A stretch of 64,000 nt of DNA from Alphaproteobacteria bacterium (GCA_028284045.1 JANQSN010000046.1:1-64000); one strand, 5' to 3'. Shown: positions 19,565 to 28,429, counted from the stretch's first letter. Numbers and translations: made by a program. Notes: generated from the sequence alone by a model not told the origin.

Positions 19565-20173
19565 TCAATGCGGTCGTGTTGCGCGCATCGACGCGCGGGC
19601 CGCGAAGCCCCCGTACCAGTCGGCCAGCACCGGATGGCTTGTCCGCCAGTCGATGCGGTCGCCGGCGCGCAGGTCGACATAGCCCAGCGCGACCCCCGCC
19701 CCGATGCTCGCCATGGTTGCCGCCTGCCCGTAGTCGCCGATCTCGTCTGCGAGGCCGGCCAGCGCGCGGCGGATGGACGCGATCCAGCGGTCGATCCAGC
19801 CGGGCGACCGTTCGCCCTCCGGCCGGCGATAGACCTCGCAGGCGAGGTTGTACGTCTGGTCGAGGATGCCGTCGGTCAGGGCCAGCCGGCGCTGCGCGGT
19901 CCACCGCGCCTCCCCCGCGTCGGCCGGGAACAGGCGCGGGCTGTCGGCGAGGCTGTCGAGGTATTCGCAGATGACGTTGCTGTCATAGAGGCTGGCGGCG
20001 CCGTCGCGGACCAGCGCGGGAACCTTGCCGAGCGGGTTGGCCGCCACCAGGTCCGGCGGCAGGTCATAGGGGTTGACGGCGATCATCTCGACGCGATCCT
20101 GCAGCGCCTTTTCCAGGATCGCGATGCGGGCCTTGCGCGCATAGGGCGAGGTGTCGGCGAAGAACAGCTTCAT
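19565..20173 (-). CDS. Glutathione S-transferase family protein
   Basis: A 202-residue GST with the N-terminal MKLFFADTSPYARKARIA strand-helix (a serine/tyrosine active-site region), GKVPALVRDGAASLYDSNVI for glutathione binding, and an alpha-helical C-terminal domain. ATG 20173-20171 follows GAGGGAA. The longer open frame upstream encodes unconserved basic sequence. It converges with the HIG1 gene, leaving only 12 bp between the stops. About as long as the GST at 18082, though the sequences differ clearly. Confidence 0.88.
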   Translation of the reverse strand: MKLFFADTSPYARKARIAILEKALQDRVEMIAVNPYDLPPDLVAANPLGKVPALVRDGAASLYDSNVICEYLDSLADSPRLFPADAGEARWTAQRRLALTDGILDQTYNLACEVYRRPEGERSPGWIDRWIASIRRALAGLADEIGDYGQAATMASIGAGVALGYVDLRAGDRIDWRTSHPVLADWYGGFAARASMRATRPH

Positions 20174-20319
20174 CGGATTCCCTCGACGGGCTCGGCAGTG
20201 GCGCGCCCCCAAGCCGTTTGACGGCGACCGCCGCGCCGTGCCACCACCGCAAGGCCGGGCCGGCGGCATGCCCCCATCGCCCCCCGCGCGGCATCACACC
20301 CTTTCGGGAGGCAGACACC

Positions 20320-20883
20320 ATGGTCCAGTTGACCCGGATCTATACGCGCGGCGGCGATCGCGGGCAAACCTCGCTGGGGGACGGCAGCCGGGTGGCCAAG
20401 CACGGGCTGAGGGTCGCCGCCTACGGCACGGTGGACGAGGCGAATTCGGTGATCGGCCTGGCGCGGCTGCATGTCGACGGCGAGACCGACCAGATCCTGT
20501 CGCGCATCCAAAACGACCTGTTCGATCTCGGTGCGGATCTGTGCACGCCGGAGCGCGAGGATCCGCCCTATCCCCCTTTGCGCATCGTCGACGCCCAGGT
20601 GACCCGCCTGGAGGAGGAGATCGACCGGCTGAACGCCGATCTGGGCAAGCTGACCAGCTTCATCCTGCCCGGCGGCAAGCCGGTGTCGGCCTATCTGCAC
20701 ATGGCCCGCACGGTGGTGCGCCGGGCGGAGCGGCTGGTGGTGGAACTGATGGCCGAGGAGACGGTCAACGAGGCGGCGCTGCGCTATCTCAACCGGCTGT
20801 CCGATCATCTGTTCGTGCTGGCCCGCCACGAGAACGACCGCGGCGCCGCCGACGTCCTTTGGGTGCCCGGCGCCAACCGGTAG
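20320..20883 (+). CDS. Cob(I)yrinic acid a,c-diamide/cobalamin adenosyltransferase (PduO type)
   Basis: Transfers adenosyl from ATP to cob(I)alamin to make coenzyme B12. ATG 20320 (GGGAGG upstream) gives 187 residues with the ATP-binding TRGGDRGQTSL near the N-terminus, the GTVDEANSVIGLAR signature and the late LNRLSDHLFVLAR motif. The trimeric PduO-type fold is expected. Enzymes needing adenosyl-B12 are not in the window; the corrinoid cluster at 35822-42974 uses a different (methyl) cofactor form. Confidence 0.93.
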   Translation: MVQLTRIYTRGGDRGQTSLGDGSRVAKHGLRVAAYGTVDEANSVIGLARLHVDGETDQILSRIQNDLFDLGADLCTPEREDPPYPPLRIVDAQVTRLEEEIDRLNADLGKLTSFILPGGKPVSAYLHMARTVVRRAERLVVELMAEETVNEAALRYLNRLSDHLFVLARHENDRGAADVLWVPGANR

Positions 20884-20932
20884 CCGGTCGCCCCGACACC
20901 GCGCCCGAGCCCGCCCGATTGCTGCGGATTCG

Positions 20933-20962
20933 TTGACTTCACCGAAATGATCCGCCTATCGT
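20933..20962 (+). promoter_or_regulatory. Candidate promoter of the 3-hydroxyacyl-CoA dehydrogenase gene
   Basis: TTGACT (20933-20938) and TATCGT (20957-20962) are spaced by 18 bp. The 189-nt leader contains a GC-rich inverted repeat, CCCGATCG (21004-21011) with CGATCGGG (21024-21031). The 267-bp gap shows no gene, although etfBA commonly lies here in relatives. Confidence 0.45.
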
Positions 20963-21150
20963 CCGGCACCCTGCTGCGGTGCATCAACCCCTCCGGCAGG
21001 GCGCCCGATCGAGGCCCATGAGGCGATCGGGTGGCGTGCTGCGCGCGCGCCGGCGGCCCGGCCCGATCGCAAGGGCCGCGATCGCCCGGCAGCGGGCGCC
21101 CGTCACCGGCATCGGGCCGGGACGATGGGGCGAACGGTCAGGACGGCTCG

Positions 21151-22023
21151 ATGATCCAGCGTATCGGTGTGGTGGGGGCGGGGCAGATGGGCACCGGCAT
21201 CGCCCATGTCTGTGCCCTGTCGGGATACGAGGTCACCCTGGTAGACATCCGCCAGGACGCACTGGACGACGCGCTGACCCGCATAGACCGGGACATGCAA
21301 CGCCTGGCCCGCCGCGGCGCCATCGATGCGGAGAAGCGGGGCGACGCCCTGGCCCGCATCCGCCCCGTCACCACCTTGACCAGCCTGAAGGATCATGACC
21401 TGGTCATCGAGGCGGCGACGGAAGACGAAGACGTCAAGCGCACCATCTTCAAGTCCCTGGTGCCGGACCTGAAGCCCGACGCGCTGATCGCCACCAACAC
21501 CTCCTCGATCCCGATTACCCGGCTGGCCGCCACGACGGACCGGCCGGAAAAATTCATCGGCATGCACTTCATGAACCCCGTGCCGGTGATGAAGCTGATC
21601 GAGATCATCCGCGGCATCGCCACCAGCGACGAGACCTATCAGGCGGTCCGCCAGCTCTGCCAGTCGCTGGGCAAGACCTCCGCGGTGTCGGAGGATTTCC
21701 CGGCCTTCATCGTCAACCGCATCCTGCTGCCGATGCTGAACGAGGCGGTCTACACGCTCTATGAGGGCGTCGGCTCGGTGGAGGCGATCGACACCGCCAT
21801 GCGGCTCGGCGCCAACCATCCCATGGGGCCGTTGGAGTTGGCCGACTTCATCGGCCTGGACACCTGCCTGTCGGTGATGAACGTCCTGTACGAGGGGCTG
21901 GCCGACAGCAAGTACAGGCCGTGTCCGCTGCTGGTGAAGTATGTCGAGGCGGGCTGGCTGGGCCGCAAGGCGGGCCGCGGTTTCTACGACTATTCCGGGC
22001 CGAAGCCGGTGCCGACCCGCTGA
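21151..22023 (+). CDS. 3-hydroxybutyryl-CoA (3-hydroxyacyl-CoA) dehydrogenase
   Basis: NAD-dependent oxidation of 3-hydroxyacyl-CoA to 3-ketoacyl-CoA in butyrate, PHB or fatty-acid metabolism. The 290-residue single-domain size fits the Hbd/PaaH type rather than the fused FadB. The Rossmann motif GVVGAGQMGTGIA is at the N-terminus, the catalytic histidine is in MHFMNPVPVMKLIE, and the C-terminal ANHPMGPLELADFIGLD is diagnostic. ATG 21151 is preceded by AGGACGG. Confidence 0.95.
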   Translation: MIQRIGVVGAGQMGTGIAHVCALSGYEVTLVDIRQDALDDALTRIDRDMQRLARRGAIDAEKRGDALARIRPVTTLTSLKDHDLVIEAATEDEDVKRTIFKSLVPDLKPDALIATNTSSIPITRLAATTDRPEKFIGMHFMNPVPVMKLIEIIRGIATSDETYQAVRQLCQSLGKTSAVSEDFPAFIVNRILLPMLNEAVYTLYEGVGSVEAIDTAMRLGANHPMGPLELADFIGLDTCLSVMNVLYEGLADSKYRPCPLLVKYVEAGWLGRKAGRGFYDYSGPKPVPTR

Positions 22024-22074
22024 TCGGCCGGCCGGCCGGCGCCCAGCACCGATCGACGGGACGAGGGTAGTGCG

Positions 22075-22590
22075 ATGGTGCGATTGCGGATGAGCGGCTT
22101 GGTGCTCGCGATCGGTCTGGCCATTCTATGGGCGGTGCCCGCGGCGGCGATCGACCTCGACGAGCTGCGCGACGGCGCGGATGCCCTGCTGGACGACGCG
22201 GAACGCGGGTTGGACGATGCCGGCCGCGCGGCGGGACGGGTGCTGGACGATGTCGAGCGCGGCATCGACGCGATGGTCGACCGGCCGGTGACGCCCGCCA
22301 CAGGCTGGCTGGCCGGCGACCTGTTGGGCGCGCCGGTCAGCGATCCGGCGGGCGAGCGGATCGCCCAGGTGGCCGATCTGGTGGTCGACCGCGAAGGCGG
22401 CGTGCCGCTGGCGCTGTTGCGGATCGACGGCCGCTTTCGCCCCGGCGGCGCGCTGGCCGCAATCGCCTTCGCCGATCTCGCCTTGGCCGAGGGTGCGACA
22501 CCCGAGGCGCCCGCCTTCACGATGACCCGGGAGGACCTCGAGGCCCTGCCCGCCTGGCGCATCGACGAGGACACCGACGCCGCGGAGTGA
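22075..22590 (+). CDS. Secreted PRC-barrel domain protein
   Basis: A 171-residue protein with a signal peptide (LVLAIGLAILWAVPAAA, cleavage near residue 25), a helical acidic segment (LDELRDGADALLDDAERGLDD) and a C-terminal PRC-barrel-like domain (GDLLGAPVSDPAGERIAQVADLVVD split over about residues 82-140). PRC barrels bind RNA, photosystem or cell-surface partners. The periplasmic location and role are inferred. It follows the dehydrogenase by 51 bp. Confidence 0.75.
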   Translation: MVRLRMSGLVLAIGLAILWAVPAAAIDLDELRDGADALLDDAERGLDDAGRAAGRVLDDVERGIDAMVDRPVTPATGWLAGDLLGAPVSDPAGERIAQVADLVVDREGGVPLALLRIDGRFRPGGALAAIAFADLALAEGATPEAPAFTMTREDLEALPAWRIDEDTDAAE

Positions 22591-22643
22591 GGCCGGCCGT
22601 GGTTGCCGGCCGCCACTGGCGCAACGGTTTGTGGTCGCTCAGA

Positions 22644-23192
22644 CTACGCCTCGTGGGGTGGGTCGGACGGGCCAGGCGGCGGTGCGCGCTGCCGGCCTAG
22701 CATCTTGGCCAGGGCCAAAGCCGCTGGCGGGCCGCCCACCGTCACCACGGCAATGACTCCGGCGACCCAAGGATTGCCAAACAATCCAACCGCGGCGCTT
22801 GCGGCGATGCCCATCGTTGCGACGACGAGGCCAGATCGTTGGCCGCGGTCCATTCTCCGTTCATTGCCACGCATGGCCTCCGCTTCAAGCTGGTGGCGAT
22901 GCGCCTGCTCTCCCTTGATCCAGCCGATGATCTCCTGGCCGATCCCCGGAAAGGACCTTTCGTATTCGGAGAACATGCCCGGGGGCGGCCAGGGGGCTGA
23001 ATAGGACTCAATCCTATGGCCGTGCTGAAGAGAGAGACTTGCAACCCGACGCTGTGCCGGATCGTCGGGATCGACTCCGAGATCCTGCAATGCCGATCGC
23101 AGTTCGGGCGGCAGAGGCTCACCGAGAGCGCGGTCGGCGCCGGATGCGGTTTGCGGCGGCTCCGGCCGTTCCGGCGGCTCTTCGGAGGTCAA
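22644..23192 (-). CDS. DUF2335 membrane protein
   Basis: A 182-residue protein with an acidic Pro-rich N-terminus. Next comes the DUF2335 core (SAPWPPPGMFSEYERSFPG, then EQAHRHQLEAEAMRGNERR, around residues 64-115) and two C-terminal hydrophobic helices (LVVATMGIAASAAVGLFG; VAGVIAVVTVGGPPAALAL). DUF2335 proteins are scattered in phage and genomic-island contexts and their function is unknown. The start is TTG 23192, overlapping the stop of the 83-residue gene upstream (TTGA), so the two are translationally coupled. Confidence 0.7.
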   Translation of the reverse strand: MTSEEPPERPEPPQTASGADRALGEPLPPELRSALQDLGVDPDDPAQRRVASLSLQHGHRIESYSAPWPPPGMFSEYERSFPGIGQEIIGWIKGEQAHRHQLEAEAMRGNERRMDRGQRSGLVVATMGIAASAAVGLFGNPWVAGVIAVVTVGGPPAALALAKMLGRQRAPPPGPSDPPHEA

Positions 23193-23440
23193 TCCACAGA
23201 TCTCGATGCGATCCGCCTATCCGCCCGCAAAAAGGACCGCCGCATATCCCCGGCAATCCGCAGGCTGTCGTTCTGTGCGGCCGCAGGCACGCTCCGCGTC
23301 AGGAATCCATAGGAGGCCTGGGGGAGCGGGTCAGATACGAGCGACACTGCTTCGATCAGGCCGCGGTCGAGGAACCGCTCAAACGGACTGAACTGCTTCG
23401 ACGTCATTGTGGCCTGGATCCGCGCCATAGGGATCGTCAC
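23189..23440 (-). CDS. Hypothetical 83-aa protein coupled to DUF2335
   Basis: Open frame from GTG 23440 with in-frame ATGs at 23428 and 23407 (MTSKQFSPFERFLDRGL) as possible starts. The product is basic at the C-terminus (DMRRSFLRADRRIASRS). It is preceded by a promoter-like element at 23513-23540 and its stop overlaps the DUF2335 start, which is the main argument that it is expressed. No family recognised. Confidence 0.4.
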   Translation of the reverse strand: MTIPMARIQATMTSKQFSPFERFLDRGLIEAVSLVSDPLPQASYGFLTRSVPAAAQNDSLRIAGDMRRSFLRADRRIASRSVD

Positions 23441-23512
23441 GGCGATCGTTCGGCTTGCGCCGGTCGGTATTCCCGCTCACGTGCTGCTAGCAGGCGTGCG
23501 TGCACAAAATAC

Positions 23513-23540
23513 AGATTAGTCATGCTGCGCATATTTGCAA
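23513..23540 (-). promoter_or_regulatory. Candidate promoter of the DUF2335 operon
   Basis: On the minus strand TTGCAA (23540-23535) and TAATCT (23518-23513) are spaced by 16 bp in an AT-rich pocket, about 73 bases upstream of the GTG at 23440. Confidence 0.4.
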
Positions 23541-23583
23541 ACACCGACCGATTCGCTGGGATATCCAACCGCACTGTCCTCGG

Positions 23584-24450
23584 CTACCGCAGTCCGCCCG
23601 AGAATCCCGCCAGCAAATGGCGTTGCAGATAGGCCATGGCGATCAGCACGGGCAGCGAGGCGAGGCTGCCGATGGCCATCAGCGGGCCCCACAGGGTCTC
23701 GTCCTCGGTGATGCGGTTGGCGATGGCCAGCGGCAGGGTGGCGGTCGACGGGCTGTTGATGAACAACAGCGCGAACAGGAACTCGTTCCACGCCAGGATC
23801 GCGGTGAACACCGCCGTTGCCGCCAGGCCGGGGGCGGCCAGCGGCAGCACGATGGTCGCCATCGCCCGGCCGGTCGAGGCGCCGTCGACCGCCGCCGCCT
23901 CCTCATAGTCCGGCGGGATGTCGGCCAGGAAACCCAGCAGCATCCAGATGGCGAACGGCAAGGTGTAGAGCTGGTAGGACAGGATCAGTCCCGTCAGCGT
24001 GTCGATCAGCCCCAGCGCATCGAGGATCTGGTAGACCGGCACGGCGACCACGATCGGCGGCATCAGCTTGATCACCAGCACCAGCGCCAGGAAGACCAGG
24101 TCCAGCCGCCGTGGAAACGGCAGGCGGGTCAGCGCATAGGCCGCCCAGAAGCCGACCACCAGCGACAGCGCCGTCGCCCCGGCGGTCACGATCAGGCTGT
24201 TGGCGAGCTGGCGCAGCAACCCGGCGTCGACCACGCCGATATAGTGCTGGGCGGTCGGCGTCTCCGGCAGCAGTCGGGCCGCCGTGGTGACGTATTCCCC
24301 GGGTGGCTTGACCGAGGTCGCCAGCATCCACACCACCGGTAAGGCCGCGAAGACCAGCGTCAGCCCGATGCCCGCCGCCAGCCCGGCCCAGCCGGCCAGC
24401 CGGCCGATACGGCCCGGCCGCAACAGGCCGCTCACCGGGCCGCCACTCAT
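23584..24450 (-). CDS. ABC sugar transporter permease (MalG type)
   Basis: A 288-residue inner-membrane permease with six predicted helices and the EAA loop EEAAAVDGA followed by LPLAAPG that docks the ATPase. Second permease of a carbohydrate importer. ATG 24450-24448 overlaps the stop of the MalF-type gene (ATGA). The C-terminus QRHLLAGFSGGLR is typical of MalG/UgpE proteins. No ATP-binding subunit gene lies next to the operon. Confidence 0.93.
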   Translation of the reverse strand: MSGGPVSGLLRPGRIGRLAGWAGLAAGIGLTLVFAALPVVWMLATSVKPPGEYVTTAARLLPETPTAQHYIGVVDAGLLRQLANSLIVTAGATALSLVVGFWAAYALTRLPFPRRLDLVFLALVLVIKLMPPIVVAVPVYQILDALGLIDTLTGLILSYQLYTLPFAIWMLLGFLADIPPDYEEAAAVDGASTGRAMATIVLPLAAPGLAATAVFTAILAWNEFLFALLFINSPSTATLPLAIANRITEDETLWGPLMAIGSLASLPVLIAMAYLQRHLLAGFSGGLR

Positions 24451-25316
24451 CGGGCCCGGCTCCGCAGCATCCAGGTGGCATAGACCGCGGCCAAGGCCCC
24501 GGCGATCACCACCATCACCATCGCCGCGGCCGACGCGATGCCGACATTGGCGAAGCGGAAGCCGTTCTCGTAGACGAACAGCGACAGGACCTCGCTGGCC
24601 AGGCCCGGCCCGCCACCGGTCAGTGCATAGACCTTGTCGAAGATCTTGAAGGTGTCGACCGTGCGCAACAGCAGCGCCAGCGCCAGCGGCCCGGCCAACA
24701 GCGGCAGGGTGATGGTGCGGAAGATCCGCCAGCGTCCGGCCCCGTCGATGCGCGCCGCCTCCACCACCTCCCGCGGCACCGCCGACAGTCCGGCCAGCAG
24801 GATCAGCACGGTCAGCGGCGTGTACTGCCAGACATCCACCAGGATGATCGACCACAGCGTCAGGTCCCGGTCGAACAGCCAGCCGACCCCGTCCAGGCCG
24901 ACCGAGCCTAGGAGCGCGTTCAGGAACCCGAAATCATAGTGGAACCAGGACCGCCAGATGGCCGCGACCACCATGGTCGACAGCATCAGCGGCACGACGA
25001 CCAGCGGCAGCACCAGCCGCCGACCCGGAAAGGGCCGGTCCAGCAGCAGCGCGATCGCCAGCCCCAATCCCACCTGGGTCAGCGAGGCGGCGACGGTGAA
25101 ATGCAGCGTGTTCAGCGCGCTGCGGGTGAAGAACCGATCGCCGGCCAGCGTGCGGTAGTTGTCCAGCCCGACATAGACCGCGCCGTCGAGGCCGTACTCA
25201 GTCTCGAACAGCGACAAGACCGCCACCCGCACCACCGGATAGACCGCCAGCAGGACCAAGAGCACCAGCGCCGGTGCGATCAGGAGGACGAGCCTCCGGT
25301 GATTGTCCCGATGCAT
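24447..25316 (-). CDS. ABC sugar transporter permease (MalF/UgpA type)
   Basis: A 289-residue inner-membrane permease with six helices, starting MHRDNHRRLVLLIAPALVLL. The EAA loop is seen as VEAARIDGAGRWRIF followed by TLPLLAGPLA. It forms a heterodimer with the MalG-type protein encoded after the ATGA overlap. It follows the binding-protein gene after 69 bp containing a strong hairpin. Confidence 0.93.
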   Translation of the reverse strand: MHRDNHRRLVLLIAPALVLLVLLAVYPVVRVAVLSLFETEYGLDGAVYVGLDNYRTLAGDRFFTRSALNTLHFTVAASLTQVGLGLAIALLLDRPFPGRRLVLPLVVVPLMLSTMVVAAIWRSWFHYDFGFLNALLGSVGLDGVGWLFDRDLTLWSIILVDVWQYTPLTVLILLAGLSAVPREVVEAARIDGAGRWRIFRTITLPLLAGPLALALLLRTVDTFKIFDKVYALTGGGPGLASEVLSLFVYENGFRFANVGIASAAAMVMVVIAGALAAVYATWMLRSRAR

Positions 25317-25332
25317 CCGTCGCCCAAGAGCG

Positions 25333-25358
25333 GGGGGCGGCCCCGAGGGACCGCCCCC
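25333..25358 (-). terminator. Intercistronic hairpin after the binding-protein gene
   Basis: GGGGGCGG (25333-25340) and CCGCCCCC (25351-25358) form an 8-bp GC stem between the binding-protein stop and the MalF-type start. Such hairpins usually stabilise or partly terminate the message, so the binding protein is made in excess over the permeases. No T-run. Confidence 0.5.
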
Positions 25359-25385
25359 GCCGTCTAGGATCTCCGCGGCGGCGAA

Positions 25386-26630
25386 TCAGCCGCCGAGCGC
25401 GCCGGCGATCCGGGCATGCGCCTCGGCCACCGCCTCTTCGGCCGAGATCTCGCCGATCAGGGCGAGCTGCAGATAGTCGCCGAGGATCGACTCGATCTCC
25501 GACCAGCGGGTGATGCGGGGGCGCGGCTGGGCGTTCTCCAGCGCGTCGAGCTGGGCGGGATACCAACGATAGGCGTCGACCGCATCGGCGTCGGCGTAGA
25601 CGGCGGCCCGGGTCGGCGGCAAGCCGATCTCCAGCGCCAGGGCGCGCTGCTGTTCCGGCGCCGTCGCGAAGGACAGGAAGTCCAGCGCGGCCTCCGGGTT
25701 CGGCGCGTCGGCCGGGATCGCCAACAGCCAGGAGCCGAGCATCGGCGCCGGGCCTTCGACCTGGCCGGGGGCGGCGATGATCTCGACATCGCCGACCACC
25801 TGGCTGACCGACGGATCGTCCAGCGCCGGCACCCAGGACGGCCAAACCTCGATGGCCATGGCGGTCGTGCCGGTCTGCAGCGCGTCGCGCACCTCGGAGG
25901 AGTTGTAGAGCTCGACCCCCTCCGGCGCATGCGGCTTCAGCGACAAGAACAAGTCCACCGCGGCGACGGCCGCCTCGCTGTCGAAGGCGGCGACCCCGGC
26001 CTCGTCGACCACCCGGCCGCCATGCGCCCACAGGATCGGCAGGAAGCCGGTGACGATCGGGTTCCCCTTGGTGCCCCGGAAGACGACGCCGTCGACGTCC
26101 GACTCCGCCGCGTCGATGGTGGCCGCCGCCTCGACCACCGCGGTCCAGCTCTCCGGCCGGTCCAGGCCATGCGCCTCGAACAGCGCGCGGTTATAGGCGA
26201 ACAGCTCGACATTGCCGACGAAGGGCAGCGCGTGCAGCGTGCCCTCGCCATAGGGGTAGCGCGACACGGCCAGGGTGGAGTCGACGAAGCCGTCGGTGTC
26301 GGCGCCCAGCGCGTCGAGATCGGCGAGCCAGCCCTCGCTCATGAACTCCGTCGCCCAGGTGTCGTCCAGCAGCACGACGTCGAAGGCACCGGCCTCCTCG
26401 CGCATGGCGATCACCGCGCGCTCGTAGAGGCCGGCATAGGGCAACGCCAGCGCCTCGATCGACACATCGGGGTTGGTGGCGGCGTACGCGTCGATCAGCC
26501 AGGCCATGGCCTCGGCGTACACGCCGTCGCGTCCGGCGATCACCAGGCTGTCCTGGGCAAGCGCGGGCGCTATCGGGGCGACCAGCGCGCCGGTGGCGAC
26601 CACACCGGCGGCCAGAAGAGTGCGGGGCAT
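25386..26630 (-). CDS. ABC sugar-binding protein (extracellular solute-binding family 1)
   Basis: A 414-residue periplasmic binding protein. ATG 26630-26628 follows GGGAGG seven bases upstream. The signal peptide is MPRTLLAAGVVATGALVAPI to ALAQ (cleavage near residue 25). Family 1 features include the AYAATNPDVSIEALALPY opening, the DDTWATEF region and W/Y-rich C-terminal lobe. The first gene of the importer operon. Carbohydrate specificity is inferred from the family only. Confidence 0.92.
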   Translation of the reverse strand: MPRTLLAAGVVATGALVAPIAPALAQDSLVIAGRDGVYAEAMAWLIDAYAATNPDVSIEALALPYAGLYERAVIAMREEAGAFDVVLLDDTWATEFMSEGWLADLDALGADTDGFVDSTLAVSRYPYGEGTLHALPFVGNVELFAYNRALFEAHGLDRPESWTAVVEAAATIDAAESDVDGVVFRGTKGNPIVTGFLPILWAHGGRVVDEAGVAAFDSEAAVAAVDLFLSLKPHAPEGVELYNSSEVRDALQTGTTAMAIEVWPSWVPALDDPSVSQVVGDVEIIAAPGQVEGPAPMLGSWLLAIPADAPNPEAALDFLSFATAPEQQRALALEIGLPPTRAAVYADADAVDAYRWYPAQLDALENAQPRPRITRWSEIESILGDYLQLALIGEISAEEAVAEAHARIAGALGG

Positions 26631-26824
26631 GCAAGACCTCCCGTTGTCTGTCAGCGTCGGACGAACGCGCGAGACCGGCACGCGCTACAGAGGCAGCTAT
26701 ACCGCCCGACGCATGACAGCCGCGTGACGGGGCGGCGAAGGATCGGTGACGATGCGCGCGCGCTTCGCGCGTCGACGGCTGACGCCTGGTCGTACACGAT
26801 CGCAGGCCATTTGTGGGATGCCGG

Positions 26825-28429
26825 ATGCTCAGTGGGCTGGTAAGGGTAGTATCTCCCACCGTCGCTATCACCCTTCCATCGAGCGTTGTCGCCTTGCCAC
26901 CCTCCCCGGTTGCCCGGATCAACACGGTCGCCTTCCAAGGCATCGCGGTCGAGCCGGTCGACGTGCAGGTGCAGCTCGCCAACGGCATGCCGGCCTTCAC
27001 CCTGGTCGGTCTGCCCGACAAGGCGGTCGGCGAGAGCCGGGAGCGGGTGCGCGCCGCGCTGGGCGCCATGGGTCTGGCGCTGCCGCCCAAACGCATCACC
27101 ATCAACCTGGCGCCGGCCGACATGGCCAAGGAAGGCAGCCATTTCGACTTGCCGATTGCCCTGGCGCTGCTGGTCGCGCTGGAGGTGGTGCCGGCCGATG
27201 CGCTGGCCGGCTATGCGGCGCTGGGGGAGCTGTCGCTCGACGGGCGGCTGAACCGGGTCGCCGGCGTGCTGCCGGCGGCGATCGACGCGGCGGCGCGCGG
27301 CCTCGGCCTGATCTGCCCGGAGGCCTGCGGGGCGGAGGCGGCCTGGGCGGCCGATGACGACGGGCGCATTCCCGTCCTGGCCCCGGCTTCGCTGCTGGCG
27401 CTGGTCAACCATGTGAAGGGTGCCCAGGTGCTCGCCCAGCCCGATCCGGCGATGCAGTCGCTGCAGGACAGGGCCGGGGATCTGGCGGAGGTGAAGGGCC
27501 AGGAGGCGGGCAAGCGGGCGGTCGAGGTGGTGGCGGCCGGCGGCCACAACCTGTTGATGATCGGCCCGCCGGGGTCGGGCAAATCGATGCTGGCGGCGCG
27601 GCTGCCCGGCATCCTGCCGCCCTTGGAGCCGACGGAGGCGCTGGACGTCTCGATGATCCATTCCGTCGCCGGCCTCCTGGAAGAGGGTCGGCTGCTGCGC
27701 CGGCGGCCCTATCGCGACCCGCACCATTCCGCTTCCTTGCCCGCGCTGGTGGGCGGCGGGTCGCGGGCGCGGCCGGGGGAGGTGTCGCTGGCTCATCGCG
27801 GCGTCCTGTTCCTGGACGAGCTGCCGGAGTTTCCCCGCCCGACCCTGGAGGCCCTGCGTCAGCCCTTGGAGACCGGGCGGGTCACCGTGGCGCGGGCGAA
27901 CACGCATGTGACCTATCCGGCGCGCGTCCAGCTCGTCGCCGCGATGAACCCCTGCCGCTGCGGCTATCTCGGCGACGAGGACTTGGCCTGCAGCCGCGCG
28001 CCGCGCTGCGGAGCGGACTATCAGGCACGGATCAGCGGGCCGCTGTTCGACCGCATCGACGTGCATGTCGAGGTGCCGGCCGTGGCGGCGGCGGACCTGG
28101 CGGCGGCGCCGTCGGGCGAGACGTCCGCCGCCGTCGCCGCGCGGGTTGCGGCCGCCCGCACCGTTCAGCGCGAACGCTATGCCGGCGACGGCGGCGTCAC
28201 CTGCAATGCGGAGGCCGATGGCGCCCTGTTGGAGCGGGTGGCAACGCCCGACGAGGCCGGCCGGACCCTCTTGGCCGAGGCGACCGACCGCCTTCGGCTG
28301 ACCGCCCGCGCCTACCATCGCGTTCTGCGCGTCGCCCGCACGCTCGCCGACCTGGAAGCCGTCACCGCCGTGCGCCGCCCCCACATCGCCGAGGCGCTGA
28401 GCTACCGCCGCATCGTGCTGGGGCGGTAG
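26825..28429 (+). CDS. YifB/ComM-type Mg-chelatase-like AAA ATPase
   Basis: ComM-type helicases drive branch migration during natural transformation; YifB homologues are widespread. The protein has the N-terminal NTVAFQGIAVEPVDVQV domain, Walker A GPPGSGKSM, Walker B-type FLDELPEF, a CRCGYLGDED zinc-like patch and the C-terminal Mg_chelatase_C part (RAYHRVLRVARTLADLE). The start is uncertain: ATG 26825 adds about 30 residues beyond the family N-terminus, GTG 26813 adds more, and TTG 26894 gives MPPSPVARINTV, closest to homologues. Divergent from the sugar importer. Confidence 0.92.
   Translation: MLSGLVRVVSPTVAITLPSSVVALPPSPVARINTVAFQGIAVEPVDVQVQLANGMPAFTLVGLPDKAVGESRERVRAALGAMGLALPPKRITINLAPADMAKEGSHFDLPIALALLVALEVVPADALAGYAALGELSLDGRLNRVAGVLPAAIDAAARGLGLICPEACGAEAAWAADDDGRIPVLAPASLLALVNHVKGAQVLAQPDPAMQSLQDRAGDLAEVKGQEAGKRAVEVVAAGGHNLLMIGPPGSGKSMLAARLPGILPPLEPTEALDVSMIHSVAGLLEEGRLLRRRPYRDPHHSASLPALVGGGSRARPGEVSLAHRGVLFLDELPEFPRPTLEALRQPLETGRVTVARANTHVTYPARVQLVAAMNPCRCGYLGDEDLACSRAPRCGADYQARISGPLFDRIDVHVEVPAVAAADLAAAPSGETSAAVAARVAAARTVQRERYAGDGGVTCNAEADGALLERVATPDEAGRTLLAEATDRLRLTARAYHRVLRVARTLADLEAVTAVRRPHIAEALSYRRIVLGR

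Noticed and set aside
25416-26843. 475-codon open frame antisense to the sugar-binding protein
   Set aside because: No recognisable domain, and the minus strand has a signal peptide, ribosome site and family match.
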